This document shows, piece by piece, positions 34,917 through 43,477 of a stretch of 64,000 nucleotides of DNA. The stretch's first letter is position 1. Each line of letters opens with the position of its first letter. The DNA is from Desertivibrio insolitus. Lineage in GTDB: Bacteria > Actinomycetota > Actinomycetes > Actinomycetales > Microbacteriaceae. The stretch is from contig NZ_JAFIQW010000001.1 in assembly GCF_017355965.1 (NCBI RefSeq), positions 248,001 to 312,000 of the forward strand. The letters run 5' to 3'. Below the pieces are notes generated by a model that searched no databases, was not told where the DNA came from, and saw nothing but the letters and a program-made list of their open reading frames with translations. The position numbers and the translations under genes are program-made.

Positions 34917-37022
34917 CTAGCCGAGCAGCGACGGCCTCGTCCACTCCGCGCCGTGCACGTGCTGGTCGAGGAAGGCGAACACGGTCTCGTACCAGACGAC
35001 GGCGTGCTGCGGCTTCAGCACCCAGTGGTTCTCGTCGGGGAAGTAGAGGAAGCGGTGCTTCGTCGTGCCGTCCGGCTGGGCGTGGTGCTCGGCGAGCTCC
35101 GACCAGAGGCGCAGGCTCTCGCCGATCGGCACCCGGTAGTCGCGGTCGCCGTGGATGACGAGCAGCGGCGTGACGATGTCGCGCACGAAGCGGTGCGGGG
35201 AGTTCTCGAGCATCGCCTCTGGCGTGAAGATGCTCTGCCAGTACTCGGAATTGTCGGTGGTGCCGCCGAACTGGTCCATCGCCCACAGGCTCGCGTGGGT
35301 GACGATCGCGCGGAAGCGGTCGGTGTGCCCGGCGACCCAGTTCGCCATGTAGCCGCCGAAGGAGCCGCCCATCGCGGCGGTGCGGGTCGCGTCGATGTCG
35401 TCTCGCGCCTCGGCGGCATCCGTGATCGCCATCAGATCGGTGAAGGGCTTCGCACCCCAGCTGTTCCAGCCGCGCGCGATGAAGTCGAGGCCGTATCCGG
35501 TCGACAGGGCGGGATCGGGCAGCAGCACGGCGTAGCCGCGGGCCACCGCGAGCAGCGGCGCCCACCGCCAGCTCCAGGCGTTCCAGCTGTTGAGGGGCCC
35601 GCCGTGGATCCACAGCAGCAGCGGCGCGGGCCGGTCGGCCGACGCACCCTCGGGCAGCAGCAGCCAGCCGCGCACCCGGGCGCCGTCCTCCGCGGTGGTC
35701 TCGACCTCGGTGATCGTGCCGGGCGCCGCGGGCGCGGGCGCCGGGGTCGCGAGCGGAGTGACGGATCCGTCGAGGCCGATCCGCACGGGATGGGGCGGCA
35801 CGGTCCACGACGAGCGGAGCGCGACGAGGTTGCCGCTCCCCCGGTCGACGCGCACGTCGGAGTACGCGAAGTCGTCGGACGTCAGCGTCTCGACCGCGCC
35901 GCCGTCGAGCGGCACCCGGAGGATCCGGCCGCGTCCGTCGTCGTCGGCGGTCACGACGAGCGACGCGTCGTCGGCCGCGAACGCGAGGCTCGTGGGCCAG
36001 CGGTCCCAGCCGACGGCGAGCCGACGGGGGTCGGAGCCGTCGACGCCCGCGACCCAGAGCTCCTGATCCGCGGGCCCCTCGGGCGTGCTGTAGGGGGCGC
36101 GGACGTAGGCGAGGCGCGTGCCGTCGTGGCTGATCGCCGGCGCCTCAAGGTGAACGCGCTCTTCGTCGAGAAGGGTCGTGTGCTTCCCCGTCTCGACGTC
36201 GATCGCGACGAGCACGAAGCGGCCGGAGCGCTGCTCGGGCAGGCGGAGGGCCGCGACGAGGGTGCGGCCGTCGGGCGTGAGGGCGGCGCCCGCGGCATCC
36301 GCGGTCCGGCCAGGGCTCGGGGTGAGGTCGCGCGGGCGGGGCAGTTCCGCCGGGTAGCCCTTCGCGGTCTCCTCGGCGAGCGCCTGCTCCCCCTCGCCCT
36401 GGTCGGGCGCCCGGTCGAGGGCGACGGATGACACCGAGTCCTCGAGCTCGGCGAGCCCGAGCGCCAGCAGGTGCGGCTCGGCGGGGCCGAGGTCGTGGTC
36501 CCAGTACCGCACCGGGTAGCGGTCGTGCAGGATCGCGGCGACCTTCTTCTCCTTGCGCGAGGCGCGGAGGGCCGCCTCCTCCTCGAGCGTCGTCGCGGAG
36601 GGCAGCAGCTCGGCGGCGAGCACCACGGTGTCGCTCCCGGTCGCGGTCGCGGTCACGCCGGCGACGCCGCCCGCGAGGCGGGTGACGGCGCGGGCCTCGC
36701 CGCCGGCGGCGGGCAGCAGCCACAGCTGGGCGACGTCGTCCTCGGCGTCGCCCGCGGCATCCGGACGGGTGGAGACGAACAGCAGGTCGCCCGAGGCGGT
36801 GAACGCGGCCCCGCTCTCGCCCTTGGCCGAGCGGGTCAACCGGCGCGGGGTGCCGGAGCCATCCGCGGGCACCTCCCACAGCGCCCGCTCGTAGCCCGTG
36901 CCGTCGCGCTTCAGGGTCGCGACCGTGAGCACGGCACGGTTTCCGTCGGGGGACAGCGCGATCCCCTCGACGCGGGGCAGGGCGATGTACGACTCGAGCG
37001 AGGAGAACGGGGTCGGCGGCAT
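34917..37022 (-). CDS. S9-family serine peptidase (acylaminoacyl-peptidase/DPP-like)
   Basis: 701-residue peptidase without a signal peptide. The N-terminal two-thirds is a beta-propeller with repeats such as GIALSPDG, AALTPDGRTL and AISHDGTRLAY. The C-terminal alpha/beta-hydrolase domain (from about 455) has the triad Ser554 (GGSFGGYM), Asp628 (HGDRDYRVP) and His666 (DENHWVL). It would cleave short peptides in the cytoplasm, fitting a cell with two Opp systems. The ATG at 37022 appears leaderless: TAGCGT ends 6 bases before it. Confidence 0.93.
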   Translation of the reverse strand: MPPTPFSSLESYIALPRVEGIALSPDGNRAVLTVATLKRDGTGYERALWEVPADGSGTPRRLTRSAKGESGAAFTASGDLLFVSTRPDAAGDAEDDVAQLWLLPAAGGEARAVTRLAGGVAGVTATATGSDTVVLAAELLPSATTLEEEAALRASRKEKKVAAILHDRYPVRYWDHDLGPAEPHLLALGLAELEDSVSSVALDRAPDQGEGEQALAEETAKGYPAELPRPRDLTPSPGRTADAAGAALTPDGRTLVAALRLPEQRSGRFVLVAIDVETGKHTTLLDEERVHLEAPAISHDGTRLAYVRAPYSTPEGPADQELWVAGVDGSDPRRLAVGWDRWPTSLAFAADDASLVVTADDDGRGRILRVPLDGGAVETLTSDDFAYSDVRVDRGSGNLVALRSSWTVPPHPVRIGLDGSVTPLATPAPAPAAPGTITEVETTAEDGARVRGWLLLPEGASADRPAPLLLWIHGGPLNSWNAWSWRWAPLLAVARGYAVLLPDPALSTGYGLDFIARGWNSWGAKPFTDLMAITDAAEARDDIDATRTAAMGGSFGGYMANWVAGHTDRFRAIVTHASLWAMDQFGGTTDNSEYWQSIFTPEAMLENSPHRFVRDIVTPLLVIHGDRDYRVPIGESLRLWSELAEHHAQPDGTTKHRFLYFPDENHWVLKPQHAVVWYETVFAFLDQHVHGAEWTRPSLLG

Positions 37023-37028
37023 ACCACG

Positions 37029-37034
37029 ACGCTA
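37029..37034 (-). promoter_or_regulatory. -10 box for the leaderless S9 peptidase gene
   Basis: TAGCGT on the reverse strand, 6 bases from the ATG at 37022; no ribosome site is present. Confidence 0.65.
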
Positions 37035-37199
37035 CCCGGCGCCTCAGCCCCCGGACTGGGGGCCGCGGGCGAGCGGGCATTCCAATAGGTTCCCGGTACA
37101 TTTGGGGGTCACCGGGGGACGTCCTCCCCCGGACCGGGCATCGGCCGCCCACCCCGCCCCGCCGATGGCCGACGCAGCTGAGCCCGAGAGGGAGGTCGC

Positions 37200-38621
37200 A
37201 TGCTGGACGCGACGTCGCTCCGTTTGGCGTTCAGCATCGCCGCCTTCAGCCTGATGCTGCTGTTCTACTTCGTCACGTACAAGCGCACGAGGTCGAGCTA
37301 CAGCCTGTGGTGGTGCGCGTCGCTGCTGCTGTTCCTGCTCGGCTCGTCGCTGTACCTCTTCGACGGCACGCCCTCGCAGGTGTGGGCGAACCCGCTCGGC
37401 AACGGCATCACGGTGACCGGCGCCGCGGCGGTGCTCGGCGGCTCCCGCTCGCTGAACGAGAAGCGCACGCCGGTGTGGCTCTTCGTCGCCCCCGGCTTCC
37501 TCGCCTGGGTGATCGCGATCTTCGACGATCCGCAGGTGAACGAGTGGTCGGGCGGCGCGGTCTTCCTCGCCCTGATGTCGCTCATGCTCATCCTGTCGTC
37601 GGTCGAGCTGCGCAAGCTCGAGGTCGCCTACGCCTGGTCGAAGTGGCCGATCTTCCTGTCGTGCTCGGGCCTCGGCATCTACTACGCGGCCCGCTTCGTC
37701 GCCTTCGTGCTCGACGGCCAGGACGGCGCCGTCTTCACGGCCTACTTCGGCACGGCCGTCACGACGCTCGTGACCCTCGTGCTGCTGATCGTCGCGGCGT
37801 TCACCGTGGCCGCGGTGAGCCTCGACCAGCAGGCGCAGGCGATCAAGCTCAACGCGGAGAAGACCGGCGCGCAGCTCGACGAGGCGGCGCGAGTGCAGGG
37901 GCGCCTGCTGCCGCGCGAGGCTCCCCGCATCCCCGGCTACGAGATCGCCGGCATCTGCATCCCCTCGGGCCGCGGAAGCGGCGACTTCTTCGACTGGCAG
38001 GCGACCGACCGCGGCTTCACCATCACGGTCGGCGACGTCATGGGCAAGGGCATGGGCGCCGCGATGATCGCGGCGACCGTGCGCGGGGCGCTGCGATCGG
38101 CGGTCGGGCGGGTGACCTCGTCGGAGGTGCTCGCCTCGGTGGGCACCGTCGTCGAACCCGACCTCGCCGCGAACGACTCGTTCGTCACGCTCTTCCACGC
38201 CCACCTCTCCCCCGACAAGGGGCTGCTCGACATCATCGACGCCGGTCACGGACTCGGCGTCGTCGTGCGGGCGGATGGCACGCGCAGCCGCATCTCCGCG
38301 CGCAACCTGCCGCTCGGGGTGCTGCCCGACCAGGAGTGGGCGAGCCGCGAGCAGTGGCTCGACACGGGCGACCTCCTGCTCGTGTTCAGCGACGGGATCC
38401 TCGAGCTGTTCGACGGCCGCGACGACGCGTTCGAGCGGGCCGTCTACGCCGCTCGGGCGAAGGGCCACTCGGCCGAGGACATCATCAAGGCGGTGCGCCG
38501 CCTCGCGGGCGCTCGCGACCTCGTCGACGACGTGACCGTCGTGGCCATCCGCCGCACCGCCCCCGTGCCGGCGTCCGTGCTCGACGAGGAGATCACCTCC
38601 CCGAGCACGGCGCTCCGCTGA
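37200..38621 (+). CDS. Membrane-anchored PP2C-type serine phosphatase, paralogue of the gene at 27909
   Basis: 473-residue protein with the same plan as the paralogue: about seven hydrophobic helices, a coiled linker (GAQLDEAARVQGRLL) and a SpoIIE-type domain with SGDFFDW, GDVMGKGMGAAM, DAGHG, FSDGILELFDGRDD and DDVTVVAI. The helical parts have diverged more than the catalytic parts, which suggests different input signals feeding the same kind of output. GAGGGAGG precedes the ATG. It is transcribed away from the S9 peptidase gene. No anti-sigma or antagonist gene is adjacent. Confidence 0.9.
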   Translation: MLDATSLRLAFSIAAFSLMLLFYFVTYKRTRSSYSLWWCASLLLFLLGSSLYLFDGTPSQVWANPLGNGITVTGAAAVLGGSRSLNEKRTPVWLFVAPGFLAWVIAIFDDPQVNEWSGGAVFLALMSLMLILSSVELRKLEVAYAWSKWPIFLSCSGLGIYYAARFVAFVLDGQDGAVFTAYFGTAVTTLVTLVLLIVAAFTVAAVSLDQQAQAIKLNAEKTGAQLDEAARVQGRLLPREAPRIPGYEIAGICIPSGRGSGDFFDWQATDRGFTITVGDVMGKGMGAAMIAATVRGALRSAVGRVTSSEVLASVGTVVEPDLAANDSFVTLFHAHLSPDKGLLDIIDAGHGLGVVVRADGTRSRISARNLPLGVLPDQEWASREQWLDTGDLLLVFSDGILELFDGRDDAFERAVYAARAKGHSAEDIIKAVRRLAGARDLVDDVTVVAIRRTAPVPASVLDEEITSPSTALR

Positions 38622-38629
38622 CCCCGCCC

Positions 38630-38635
38630 TAGGCT
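38630..38635 (+). promoter_or_regulatory. -10 box for the leaderless acetyltransferase gene
   Basis: TAGGCT followed by 7 bases and the GTG at 38643. No ribosome site. Confidence 0.7.
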
Positions 38636-38642
38636 GACGCGC

Positions 38643-39194
38643 GTGATGCCCTCCCCCTTCGCCGAGAAGACCACGCTCCGCACCGAGCGGCTGACCCTCG
38701 AACCGCTCGGGCCGCAGCACGCCGAGGGCACGTGGCTGATGCTGCAGGACGAGGAGGCGATGCGCCTCACCGGCACCACGGCGGCCTTCACCCGTGACAG
38801 CGTCGACCGCTGGCTCGAGAAGCTCGCCGCGGCCGGCGACCGCGCCGACTGGGCGATCGTGCGCTCCGCAGACGGGGAGCACCTCGGCGAGATCGTGCTC
38901 AACGAGTACGACGAACTCGCCTCGTCGGTGAACTTCAGGATCGGCATGCGCACGGATGTCGCGGGCCGGGGTTACGGCACGGAGGCGACCCGCGCGGTCG
39001 TGGCGCACGCGTTCGACGTGCTGGGACTGCACCGCATCTCCCTCGACGTGTTCTCGTTCAACCCGCGGGCGCAGCGGGTCTACGAGAAGTGCGGCTTCGT
39101 GGTCGAGGGGCGCCAGCGCGAGACGTTCCGCCTGCCCGACGGCACGTGGGGCGACTCGGTGCTGATGGGGATCCTCGCGACCGACCCGCGCTGA
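38643..39194 (+). CDS. GNAT-family N-acetyltransferase (RimJ/RimL-like)
   Basis: 183-residue acetyltransferase of the Acetyltransf_3 type. TERLTLEPL is the first strand, the acetyl-CoA loop is VAGRGYGTEA, and HRISLDVFSFNPRAQRVYEKCGFVVEGRQRE is the conserved C-terminal half. These enzymes acetylate the N-terminus of ribosomal proteins or small amines; the substrate here is unknown. The leaderless -10 box favours the GTG at 38643 over the ATG three bases later. Confidence 0.9.
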   Translation: MMPSPFAEKTTLRTERLTLEPLGPQHAEGTWLMLQDEEAMRLTGTTAAFTRDSVDRWLEKLAAAGDRADWAIVRSADGEHLGEIVLNEYDELASSVNFRIGMRTDVAGRGYGTEATRAVVAHAFDVLGLHRISLDVFSFNPRAQRVYEKCGFVVEGRQRETFRLPDGTWGDSVLMGILATDPR

Positions 39195-39232
39195 GTCATC
39201 CGGATTCCCCGGCTCCTACCAGGGCGCCTTCC

Positions 39233-39238
39233 TAGCGT
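39233..39238 (+). promoter_or_regulatory. -10 box of the SDR gene at 39276
   Basis: TAGCGT, 37 bases before the ATG. Confidence 0.5.
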
Positions 39239-39275
39239 GCCGATGAGGAGTGCGCATCGAACAAGGAGGTCTGGC

Positions 39276-40103
39276 ATGAGTTCATCCGCGACGGAGACGC
39301 CCCTCGGCTTCGAACCGCGACGCGTCGTCATCACCGGCGGCGACTCGGGCATCGGCAAGGCCACGGCGGTGCGCCTCGCCGCCCCCGGCCGACAGATCGC
39401 GATCACGTGGCACGAGGACGAGGACGGCGCGCAGCGCACGGCCGAGGAGGTGCGCTCGAAGGGCGCCGAGGTGCACGTGCGCCGCCTCGACCTCGGCGAG
39501 CCGCAGAACGGGTCGGCCGTCGTCGACGAGCTCGCGACGGCGATGGGCGGGATCGACGCGCTCGTGCTCGTCTCGGGCACCGGCACCTCCGAACTGCTGC
39601 TCGACATGGAGTACGAGCGGTGGCGGCACACCCTCGCGGTCGACCTCGACGGAGCGTTCTGCTGCCTCCAGGCCGGCGCCCGGCACATGGTGAAAGGCGG
39701 CACCGGCGGCCGGATCGTGGCCATCACGAGCGTGCACGAGCACCAGCCGCGCGTGGGCGCCGCGCCGTACTGTGCGTCGAAGGGCGGGCTCGGTTTGCTC
39801 GTCAAGGTGGCGGCCCTCGAGCTCGCCGAGCACGGCATCACCGTCAACGCGGTCGCGCCGGGCGAGATCGCGACGCCGATGACGGGCCAGGAGGACGAGA
39901 GCGTCATGCAGGGCAAGGAGCGCCCCGGCATCCCGGTCGCACGACCCGGCGACGCCCGGGAGATAGCGGCGACCGTCGAGTTCCTCGTCGGCCCGGATGC
40001 CGCGTACGTCAACGGCGCGTCCTGGGCGGTCGACGGAGGGATGCTGCAGATGGGCCCTCAGGCGGGATCGCACCTGCAGAGCGACGACTGGCGGCGCCCC
40101 TGA
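39276..40103 (+). CDS. Short-chain dehydrogenase/reductase (SDR)
   Basis: 275-residue NAD(P)-dependent oxidoreductase. The cofactor motif is TGGDSGIGKA, and the active site Ser and YxxxK appear in ITSVHEHQPRVGAAPYCASKGG. The structural motif NAVAPGEIATPM and C-terminal VNGASWAVDGGMLQM resemble glucose 1-dehydrogenase and 3-oxoacyl-ACP reductase relatives. AAGGAGG lies just before the ATG. It stands alone, converging with the small regulator gene. Substrate unknown. Confidence 0.9.
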   Translation: MSSSATETPLGFEPRRVVITGGDSGIGKATAVRLAAPGRQIAITWHEDEDGAQRTAEEVRSKGAEVHVRRLDLGEPQNGSAVVDELATAMGGIDALVLVSGTGTSELLLDMEYERWRHTLAVDLDGAFCCLQAGARHMVKGGTGGRIVAITSVHEHQPRVGAAPYCASKGGLGLLVKVAALELAEHGITVNAVAPGEIATPMTGQEDESVMQGKERPGIPVARPGDAREIAATVEFLVGPDAAYVNGASWAVDGGMLQMGPQAGSHLQSDDWRRP

Positions 40104-40110
40104 CGGAGAA

Positions 40111-40353
40111 CTAGAGGTAGTACGGCTCGATCCGCTCGGACAGCTCGTGCGGGAGCACCTGCAGCGCCTCGGCGAGCGCGATGAGATCGCCGACGAGCAG
40201 GTCGCGCTGGTGACCGCTCTCCAGCGCGACGATCGTGTCGACCGACACCCGCCAGTGGGTCGCCGCCGAGAGCTCGAGCACGGTGTACGGGATCGACTCG
40301 CGAGCGAGGCCGAGCCGGCGACCGAGGGTGGGAGGAGTGTCCACGTCGTGCAT
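40111..40353 (-). CDS. Small helix-turn-helix protein (XRE-like)
   Basis: 80-residue protein made almost only of an XRE-type helix-turn-helix (LGRRLGLARESIPYTVLELSAATHWRVSVDTIVALESGH), then LLVGDLIALAEALQVLPHEL. It probably binds DNA as a dimer. The ATG at 40353 has GAGAGGGG about 6 bases upstream. It converges with the SDR gene with a 7-base gap. No toxin gene is adjacent, so antitoxin function is unlikely. Confidence 0.7.
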   Translation of the reverse strand: MHDVDTPPTLGRRLGLARESIPYTVLELSAATHWRVSVDTIVALESGHQRDLLVGDLIALAEALQVLPHELSERIEPYYL

Positions 40354-40533
40354 GCGCTGCCCCTCTCGCGGGTAGGTCTGCGTGTGGTCACTGTAGGGCC
40401 GTCGAGTTCCCGTTTTCGTGGTCTTGACGAATCGTCATTTCGGCCCTACTCAAAGCGATTTCTCGGCTTTCTCCTCTTGCCGTACTAGCGATCCCCCGGT
40501 AGCGCTACCCCCTCGACGCACAGCCGCCCGCCC

Positions 40534-40539
40534 TATGGT
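40534..40539 (+). promoter_or_regulatory. -10 box for a leaderless start at 40546
   Basis: TATGGT ends 6 bases before the ATG at 40546. Confidence 0.6.
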
Positions 40540-40545
40540 CCGGAG

Positions 40546-40863
40546 ATGAAACATGTGACCATGGCCGAGAAGTCTCTGCTGATCGGGGACGCCGCCGCCG
40601 ACACGCTCGTGCGCTACGCGGCCCTCCTGGCCAAGCTCGGCAGCGGCGACGCCGTCGAGTTGAGTGCCGTCGGCGTCGACGGCGAACAGGTCGAGGTGAC
40701 GTTCCTTCTCAACAGCGGCACCGTGATGATCGCCGAGACGACGAACTCGACCCTCCCCGAGCCCGACAACAGCGAGCAGGTCGAGTACATGCTCGGCCGC
40801 ATCGCCGCCTACGAGTCGACCGGAGCCGGATTCCACGCGCCCGCTCTCGCGGACGAGCAGTAG
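40546..40863 (+). CDS. Hypothetical protein, 105 residues
   Basis: Small soluble protein with no family I can name. It has an N-terminal helix (LLIGDAAADTLVRYAALLAKL), then beta-strand-rich segments (DAVELSAVGVDGEQVEVTFLLNSGTVMIAET) and an acidic C-terminus. The ATG at 40546 is chosen from the leaderless -10 box; another in-frame ATG lies at 40561. The next gene follows after two bases, so the two form a small operon. Confidence 0.65.
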   Translation: MKHVTMAEKSLLIGDAAADTLVRYAALLAKLGSGDAVELSAVGVDGEQVEVTFLLNSGTVMIAETTNSTLPEPDNSEQVEYMLGRIAAYESTGAGFHAPALADEQ

Positions 40864-40865
40864 TC

Positions 40866-41195
40866 ATGGGCAGCATCACCTACGACGGCACGATCGTCCG
40901 CTTCGACGACCGGGTGCTCGCGCACCTGCAGGTCGTCATCATGCAGCAGTTCCGCCGCAACGAGTCGTTCGCGATGTCGTGGCTCGACGATCTCGCGGTC
41001 GGCGACGGCCGTAGCTCCATCTGGCTGCATCCCGCCTGCTTCCTCTACTTCAAGTTCTCCGGCTCGCGCGCGCCCGCGCTGAGTGAGGAGTGGCTCAAGG
41101 CCCTGACCGCGAGCGCGCGCAGCTCACGCGGACTCATCGTCGCCGGCGAGGACGGCAAGCCCTGCCGCTCGCTGGGGGCGAACTCCACGATCTAG
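40866..41195 (+). CDS. Small conserved actinobacterial protein (DUF7882-like)
   Basis: 109-residue protein beginning MGSITYDGTIVRFDDRVLAH, a pattern I associate with a small Microbacteriaceae family often mislabelled as ATP-dependent DNA ligase. No ligase motif is present. It contains ESFAMSWLDD and GRSSIWLHPACFLYFKFSG. It follows the 105-residue gene by two bases and is followed by a terminator with a U-tract. Function unknown. Confidence 0.65.
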   Translation: MGSITYDGTIVRFDDRVLAHLQVVIMQQFRRNESFAMSWLDDLAVGDGRSSIWLHPACFLYFKFSGSRAPALSEEWLKALTASARSSRGLIVAGEDGKPCRSLGANSTI

Positions 41196-41210
41196 TTCCC
41201 GATCGGATGT

Positions 41211-41235
41211 GCCGGACCGGCGGTCCGGCCCTTTT
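41211..41235 (+). terminator. Intrinsic terminator with U-tract
   Basis: Perfect 8-base stem (41211-41218 with 41222-41229), 3-base loop, then CCTTTT. It ends the two-gene operon of small proteins. Confidence 0.85.
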
Positions 41236-41271
41236 GGCGTGCCCGGAAACCCCCCGTTAACGTCACACGCA

Positions 41272-41277
41272 TAGCGT
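41272..41277 (+). promoter_or_regulatory. -10 box of the 5'-nucleotidase gene
   Basis: TAGCGT, 38 bases before the ATG; GAAGGA serves as ribosome site. Confidence 0.45.
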
Positions 41278-41315
41278 CGAGACACCTCTCGTCCACCACA
41301 TCCACGAAGGAACTC

Positions 41316-43367
41316 ATGCACGTCTCACGTACCCTCGGCGTCGCAGCGCTGGCCGCACTCGGCCTGACGCTCGCCGCGCCGACGGCCGCGACCGCCGCTC
41401 CCGGCGACTCGGTCGAACTCACCCTGATGGCGACGACCGACACGCACGGTCACGTCTACGACTGGGACTACTTCCAGAACGCGCCCTACCCCGCCGCGAG
41501 CGCCCTCGGTCTGAGCCGGGTCGGGGCGGTCGTCGACGCTGTCCGCGCCGAAAAGGGCGAGGAAGCGGTGATCACGGTCGACAACGGCGACGCGATCCAG
41601 GGCACCCCTCTCACCTACTACTACGGCTTCGGTGATGGCCGGCAGAGCGTGCTCGACGGCACCGTCGAGCATCCGATGGCCCAGGCGTTCGACGCGATCG
41701 GGTACGACGCGCAGGTCGTCGGCAACCACGAGTACAACTACGGCCTCGACATGCTCGAGGCGTACGCCGGCGACCTCGAGGCGCCGCTGCTCGGCGCCAA
41801 CGTCATCGACGTGGCGACCGGGAAGCCGTACCACGAGCCCTACGAGATCCTCGAGCGCGTCATCGACGGCAAGACGGTTCAGGTCGGCGTGCTCGGGCTC
41901 GTCACCCCCGGCGTCCGCATCTGGGACAAGCAGTACGTCGAGGGCAAGCTCGAGTTCCAGGACATGGTCGAGGCCGCCGAGCGCTGGGTGCCGGAGGTGG
42001 CTACGCGGGCCGACGTCGTCGTCGTGCTGGCTCACACCGGTCAAGGCACGGTGCCGGACACCGAGTACGACCCGACCGACCTCAACGAGGACGTCGCGAA
42101 CAACATCGCGACGAAGGTGCCCGGCATCGACGTGCTCGTCGCCGGACACAGCCACCAGGACAAGCCCTCGACCGTGCTCACCAACGCGGCGGGCGAGAAG
42201 GTGCTCATCACGCAGCCGAACTACTGGGCACGCAGCGTGAGCGAAGTCACGATGACTCTCGTCGAGGACGCGGCAGGCGACTTCGACGTCGACTGGACGA
42301 ACGCCCCACCCGCGGTGAAGCCGCACTACGGCACCGAGAGCGCCGCCCAGAGCCAGAAGGTGCTCGACGCGCTCGCCGACGAGCACCGCACGACGGTCGA
42401 CTACGTCAACACCCCGGTCGCCGACAGCGTGCAGGAGCTGCCCGCCACCGCGTCGCGCTACGAGGACACGGCGATCATCGACTTCATCAACCACGTGCAG
42501 GCCGAGACGGTGGAGCAGGGACTCGAGGGGACCGAGTACGCGGACCTGCCGGTCGTGTCGCAGGCATCGCCGTTCTCCCGCACCGCTGTCTTCCCCGAGG
42601 GCGAGGTGACCATCCGCGACATCGCCGGCCTCTACATCTACGAGAACACGCTGCGCGGCGTCGTCATGACGGGTGCGCAGTTGAAGGAGTACCTCGAGTT
42701 CTCGGCGCGGTACTTCGCCCAGGTCGAGGAGGGTGCGGCGTTCGATCCCGCGACCGGCACGAACGCGGTGTACCCGGACCGTCCGCAGGGAGTGCCGGAC
42801 TACAACTACGACGCGCTGTCGGGCCTCGACTACACGATCGACATCTCGCAGCCGGTCGGCTCACGCATCGTCGGCCTCTCGCACCCGGAAGGCACCCCCG
42901 TCGAGGACGGCGAGGAGTTCGTGCTCGCGGTGAACAACTACCGGCAGAGCGGTGGAGGCGGTTTCCCCTCCGTCGCGCAGGCGCCGCTCGTGTACGACGA
43001 GCTGCAGGAGATCCGGCAGCTGCTGATCGACTGGGCGAGCGCCCGCGGCGTCATAGACCCCGCGGACTTCTTCGAGCCGAACTGGTCGCTCGTGACCGGC
43101 GGCGAGGAGGACCCCGTCCCGACGCCCGGCGAGGGGAACGGTGCGCCCGCGGAGCCCGGCGCCGAGCCGAGCGCGCCCGAGGGCACGCCGATCGCCACCC
43201 CGATCGACACCGGTGACGTCGCCACGGAGACGGCGGCCGAGCGCGAACGCCGACTCGCGAACACCGGCGCCGACGTCAGCGCGGTGCCGATCGTCGTGGC
43301 CGCGGTGCTGATGCTGCTCGGCCTGGTCGGCGTCGTCGTCGCGCGGCGGCGCCGCACCTCGCACTGA
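41316..43367 (+). CDS. Surface-anchored 5'-nucleotidase / 2',3'-cyclic phosphodiesterase
   Basis: 683-residue exported enzyme. The signal peptide ends near TAATAAPG. The metallophosphatase domain carries MATTDTHGHVYDWDY, VDNGDAIQG, VGNHEYNYG and VAGHSHQDKP (metal ligands). The 5'-nucleotidase C-terminal domain runs from about 340, with TAIIDFINH and NNYRQSGGGGF. A Pro/Glu/Ala-rich wall-spanning segment is followed by LANTG (647-651), a hydrophobic helix and RRRRTSH, a sortase sorting signal of the LAxTG type common in high-GC actinobacteria. It should release phosphate and nucleosides from nucleotides outside the cell. No sortase gene is in the window. Confidence 0.93.
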   Translation: MHVSRTLGVAALAALGLTLAAPTAATAAPGDSVELTLMATTDTHGHVYDWDYFQNAPYPAASALGLSRVGAVVDAVRAEKGEEAVITVDNGDAIQGTPLTYYYGFGDGRQSVLDGTVEHPMAQAFDAIGYDAQVVGNHEYNYGLDMLEAYAGDLEAPLLGANVIDVATGKPYHEPYEILERVIDGKTVQVGVLGLVTPGVRIWDKQYVEGKLEFQDMVEAAERWVPEVATRADVVVVLAHTGQGTVPDTEYDPTDLNEDVANNIATKVPGIDVLVAGHSHQDKPSTVLTNAAGEKVLITQPNYWARSVSEVTMTLVEDAAGDFDVDWTNAPPAVKPHYGTESAAQSQKVLDALADEHRTTVDYVNTPVADSVQELPATASRYEDTAIIDFINHVQAETVEQGLEGTEYADLPVVSQASPFSRTAVFPEGEVTIRDIAGLYIYENTLRGVVMTGAQLKEYLEFSARYFAQVEEGAAFDPATGTNAVYPDRPQGVPDYNYDALSGLDYTIDISQPVGSRIVGLSHPEGTPVEDGEEFVLAVNNYRQSGGGGFPSVAQAPLVYDELQEIRQLLIDWASARGVIDPADFFEPNWSLVTGGEEDPVPTPGEGNGAPAEPGAEPSAPEGTPIATPIDTGDVATETAAERERRLANTGADVSAVPIVVAAVLMLLGLVGVVVARRRRTSH

Positions 43368-43374
43368 CGCCGTA

Positions 43375-43406
43375 GGAGGGGCGGATGCGACGGCATACGC
43401 CCCTCC
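43375..43406 (+). terminator. Terminator of the 5'-nucleotidase gene
   Basis: Perfect 9-base stem GGAGGGGCG/CGCCCCTCC (43375-43383 with 43398-43406), 7 bases after the stop codon. Confidence 0.8.
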
Positions 43407-43423
43407 GTGCGTCATCCGCTTTC

Positions 43424-43466
43424 CGCAAACGCGTCCGTTCGTCCGGGGAACGGAGGAACGTTTGCG
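43424..43466 (+). promoter_or_regulatory. Nested inverted repeats upstream of the gene at 43478
   Basis: Outer arms CGCAAACG (43424-43431) and CGTTTGCG (43459-43466) enclose a smaller hairpin CCGTTC/GAACGG (43435-43440 with 43448-43453). This could be a structured leader or an operator. The GGAGG in it lies too far from the ATG to serve as its ribosome site. Confidence 0.45.
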
Positions 43467-43477
43467 ACACTCGGAAG

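Noticed and set aside
40111-40353. Antitoxin of a toxin-antitoxin pair
   Set aside because: The small helix-turn-helix gene has no toxin-like partner; its neighbours are an SDR gene and small unrelated proteins on the other strand.
40866-41195. ATP-dependent DNA ligase
   Set aside because: The protein is only 109 residues and has no KxDG or other nucleotidyltransferase motif.
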